NCBI GenBank assembly: GCA_021838785.1
Contig: JAKCCV010000002.1
Span: 62,001-126,000 of the forward strand
Direction of reading: 5' to 3'
Length of the DNA stretch: 64,000 nucleotides
Source: Acidobacteriota bacterium
GTDB lineage: Bacteria > Acidobacteriota > Terriglobia > UBA7540
How positions within the stretch are numbered: the first letter of the stretch is position 1; the number at the start of each line of letters is the position of its first letter. The position numbers were made by a program, and so were the translations under genes. Below, one piece after another: positions 62,001 to 64,000 of the stretch. The notes beneath the pieces are model-generated. The model saw only the letters and a program-made list of their open reading frames with translations. It did not search any database and was not told where the DNA came from.

Positions 62001-63089
62001 TCAGTTAACAAACCTCTGCTTTTTAACGCTCATAGCGAGACCCAGCCCCAGAAAGACAGAGAGGACCGCGGAGCCTCCTTGGCTCATCAAGGGCAGTGGA
62101 ATGCCAGTAATTGGAAATAACCCGATCATCATTCCTACATTGACGGCCACTTGAAAAAACAACAGTGCCGACAGACCCACTAACACCAACGCGCCCGCGC
62201 GGTCCGGAGCTTGTTGCGCTGCATCGAGAAGCCGCAAAAGCAGGGCCCCATAGAGCGCCAAGGCTACCAGCGCCCCGACAAAGCCCTCTTCCTCCGCGTA
62301 AGCCGCGAAGATGGCGTCGGCGTGAGAAACGGGAATGAAACCTAGCTGGCTTTGCGTCCCGTTGCCCAACCCTTTTCCCCAAAACCCGCCGGACCCGATC
62401 GCAATTTTCGTCTCGGTCAATTGATAGCTGGCCCCTCGCTGGTTCTGAGCGGGATGGAAAAAGGTTTCCAGCCGCTGCCGCTGGTACGGGCGCAGGAAGC
62501 GCCACGCCACGGGCAAGGCCAGCACGCCCAACAGAATTATCAAACCAACCTGCCGCGCTCGAATTCCGACAAGAAAAACTCCTGCGAAGGCAATCGGCAA
62601 AAGGGTGAGCGCCGTCCCGAGATCGGGCTCCAGAGCAATCAACAGTAGAGGTACGGCGATCAGGGTTCCGAGTTTGGCTAGCTGCCACCATGTCACGCAC
62701 TTCGTCCGCGCATGCGATAATTCCGCTGCAACCAGTATTATTATAACCAACTTGGCAAACTCCGACACCTGCAAAGTGAAGCCCCCTACATGAATCCAAC
62801 GCCTGGCTCCGCCAAACCTTGACCCGGCAATCAGCAGTCCGGCGAGGCCCACAACGGTTAGGCCGTAAAGCCAAGAAATTTGGTCCAAGACCAGGTGATA
62901 ATCAATACAACCCACTAGGATAGCCAGAAAGCAACCCATGACCACCCAGAAAACCTGACGCTCCCAGGTGTGCGTCAGAGGCGTGCGCGCGGTTGTGCTA
63001 TAGATTTCCAAGATCCCAATCAAGGAAATAGCCAGCGAAAGCCCCAAGAGAGGCCAATCCAAATCACTGATGTTAAAAGGCTTGTTCAT
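62001..63089 (-). CDS. rodA: rod shape-determining protein RodA (SEDS glycosyltransferase)
   Basis: The 362-residue membrane protein has about ten hydrophobic segments and the SEDS/FtsW/RodA pattern: RRWIHVGGFTLQVSEFAKLV, LLIALEPDLGTALTLLPIAF, TKIAIGSGGFWGKGLGNGTQ and the GLFPITGIPLPLMSQGGSAVL signature near the end. RodA polymerises peptidoglycan during elongation with PBP2. It lies 15 bases after mrdA on the same strand. About 280 bases separate it from the RNase E/G gene, where that gene may have its own promoter. Confidence 0.97.
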   Translation of the reverse strand: MNKPFNISDLDWPLLGLSLAISLIGILEIYSTTARTPLTHTWERQVFWVVMGCFLAILVGCIDYHLVLDQISWLYGLTVVGLAGLLIAGSRFGGARRWIHVGGFTLQVSEFAKLVIIILVAAELSHARTKCVTWWQLAKLGTLIAVPLLLIALEPDLGTALTLLPIAFAGVFLVGIRARQVGLIILLGVLALPVAWRFLRPYQRQRLETFFHPAQNQRGASYQLTETKIAIGSGGFWGKGLGNGTQSQLGFIPVSHADAIFAAYAEEEGFVGALVALALYGALLLRLLDAAQQAPDRAGALVLVGLSALLFFQVAVNVGMMIGLFPITGIPLPLMSQGGSAVLSVFLGLGLAMSVKKQRFVN

Positions 63090-63104
63090 AAAAACAGCCT
63101 GTCT

Positions 63105-64000
63105 CTACTGAACTTCAGCCTGGCGTTGCAACCGAGGTAACGGCGCCGCTGGGCCTTCTGCCACTTGAGGCGTTGCTGGCGGCTTCGCGTTGATAGCGGT
63201 GCCTGAGCGCTCGGCATAGTATGCCTTGATGATCTGTCCGGCAATTGGCGCGGCAACGCTCGATTCCCCGCCGTGCATGACGAGGACGGAGACAACGATT
63301 TCAGGATCTTTGGCCGGCGAAAAGCCGACAAACCATGCGTTGTCAATAAATCGCCGCTTGTTTTCTTCTTCCCGCAGATTCTCGCTCACTACCTGCGCCG
63401 TGCCAGTCTTGCCGGCAATATCCAAGCCTGGGCATCGAGCTCCAGCGCCGGTTCCCCCCTCGTTGACCACGCCCCACATGCCTCTCCGCAGAGCCTTCAC
63501 GGTTTTTGGCCGCAAAGGAAAATCAGAGGTCACCTCTGGTGGCGGATCAACCCTCAGCGCCTCGAGTTCGTTTCGGAAAACCAAATGGGGACGGGCAAAC
63601 ACCCCCCCCGAAGCGACCCCTCCGACCATATAAGCCAACTGGATCGGCGTGACCTCAATCGCACCCTGGCCGATCGCCACGGACATGGTTTCTCCCGGCC
63701 ACCAAGGATGCTTGAATTCTCTTTCCACCCAGCCGGGAGAGGGGATCAATCCCGGCTCTTCCCCGGGAAGGTCAATCCCCGTGCGGTGGCCGAGACCCAA
63801 GTGGCGCGCGTAGTAATCAATCTTTCTGATTCCTAACATTTTGCCGAGCGTATAGAAGTACACGTCGCATGATTCAACGACAGCCCGATGAAAGTCCACC
63901 CAACCGTGGCTTTCCCAATCGTGAAAGGTATGACCGTAGAAGGTCACGGCGCCGTGGCAGTCCACTCGGAAGTTTGGTTGAATCGTCCGAGTCTCCAGGG
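63105..64000 (-). CDS. mrdA: penicillin-binding protein 2 (MrdA), C-terminal part
   Basis: The frame is open to the window edge; only the last roughly 298 residues are present. It is the transpeptidase domain: VVESCDVYFYTLGKMLGIRK (SxN-type motif in the S-C-D form common in PBP2), LPGEEPGLIPSP, SVAIGQGAIEVTPIQLAYM and the KTGT motif in LDIAGKTGTAQVVSENLRE. The SxxK serine lies beyond the edge. The protein crosslinks peptidoglycan with RodA. A Pro/Ala-rich tail of about 30 residues ends the protein. Confidence 0.96.
   Translation of the reverse strand, partial: LETRTIQPNFRVDCHGAVTFYGHTFHDWESHGWVDFHRAVVESCDVYFYTLGKMLGIRKIDYYARHLGLGHRTGIDLPGEEPGLIPSPGWVEREFKHPWWPGETMSVAIGQGAIEVTPIQLAYMVGGVASGGVFARPHLVFRNELEALRVDPPPEVTSDFPLRPKTVKALRRGMWGVVNEGGTGAGARCPGLDIAGKTGTAQVVSENLREEENKRRFIDNAWFVGFSPAKDPEIVVSVLVMHGGESSVAAPIAGQIIKAYYAERSGTAINAKPPATPQVAEGPAAPLPRLQRQAEVQ

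Overview
The window is one gene-dense stretch of a GC-rich bacterial chromosome. It most likely belongs to an acidobacterium (Acidobacteriota). This is inferred from two large outer-membrane receptors of the Oar-like type (carboxypeptidase-regulatory-like domain ahead of a TonB-dependent barrel), from the mrdA-rodA-RNase E/G order, and from many single-copy housekeeping genes mixed with sugar-acid catabolism genes. No 16S rRNA is present, so the assignment is an inference. I see no phage, insertion sequence, CRISPR array or integrase.

Layout. 1-8.3 kb: an Oar-like receptor interrupted by a frameshift, then a LacI-family regulator, a decayed dihydrodipicolinate-synthase-family gene, an atypical short-chain dehydrogenase and a PQQ-type beta-propeller protein. 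8.4-13.9 kb: a Tat-exported sulfatase and a complete riboflavin operon (ribE-ribH-ribBA-ribD, minus strand) behind a clear FMN riboswitch. 14-19 kb: an S41 C-terminal processing protease, cydAB (bd oxidase) and lexA with a good sigma-70-type promoter. 19-28 kb: a second Oar-like receptor, a two-part alpha/beta hydrolase, an APC-type permease and a cation/proton antiporter. 28-34 kb: prmC-prfA, an HD hydrolase, a threonine-dehydrogenase-like enzyme and a fuconolactonase-like amidohydrolase. 34-41.7 kb: a plus-strand run with very tight or overlapping junctions (Nudix, WD40, rimO, yacG, pgpA, IPT/NHL propeller, cinA) followed by a trehalase-like glycosidase. 42-45.5 kb, minus strand: trpE-like gene, two-domain rhodanese, a CADD-family di-iron protein, and tRNA-Ala(GGC) with its own promoter. 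45.8-55.9 kb: aldehyde dehydrogenase plus a U32-like protein, a TPR protein, methyltransferases, a NatA/NatB-type ABC exporter, trxB and proline dehydrogenase. 56-59.2 kb: a three-gene ketosynthase, methyltransferase and flavoprotein operon. 59.2-64 kb: an RNase E/G with a very large insertion, rodA and the C-terminal part of mrdA (PBP2).

Most notable. (1) The CADD homologue keeps every iron ligand and the Tyr/Lys residues known from the self-sacrificing p-aminobenzoate synthase of Chlamydia, and sits next to a chorismate-using TrpE/PabB-type gene. (2) A compact ketosynthase, methyltransferase and geranylgeranyl-reductase-like flavoprotein operon of unknown product. (3) An RNase E/G whose S1 domain is split by about 350 low-complexity residues. 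(4) Two decayed or frameshifted genes next to the LacI regulator. (5) An SDR lacking the usual Tyr and Lys.
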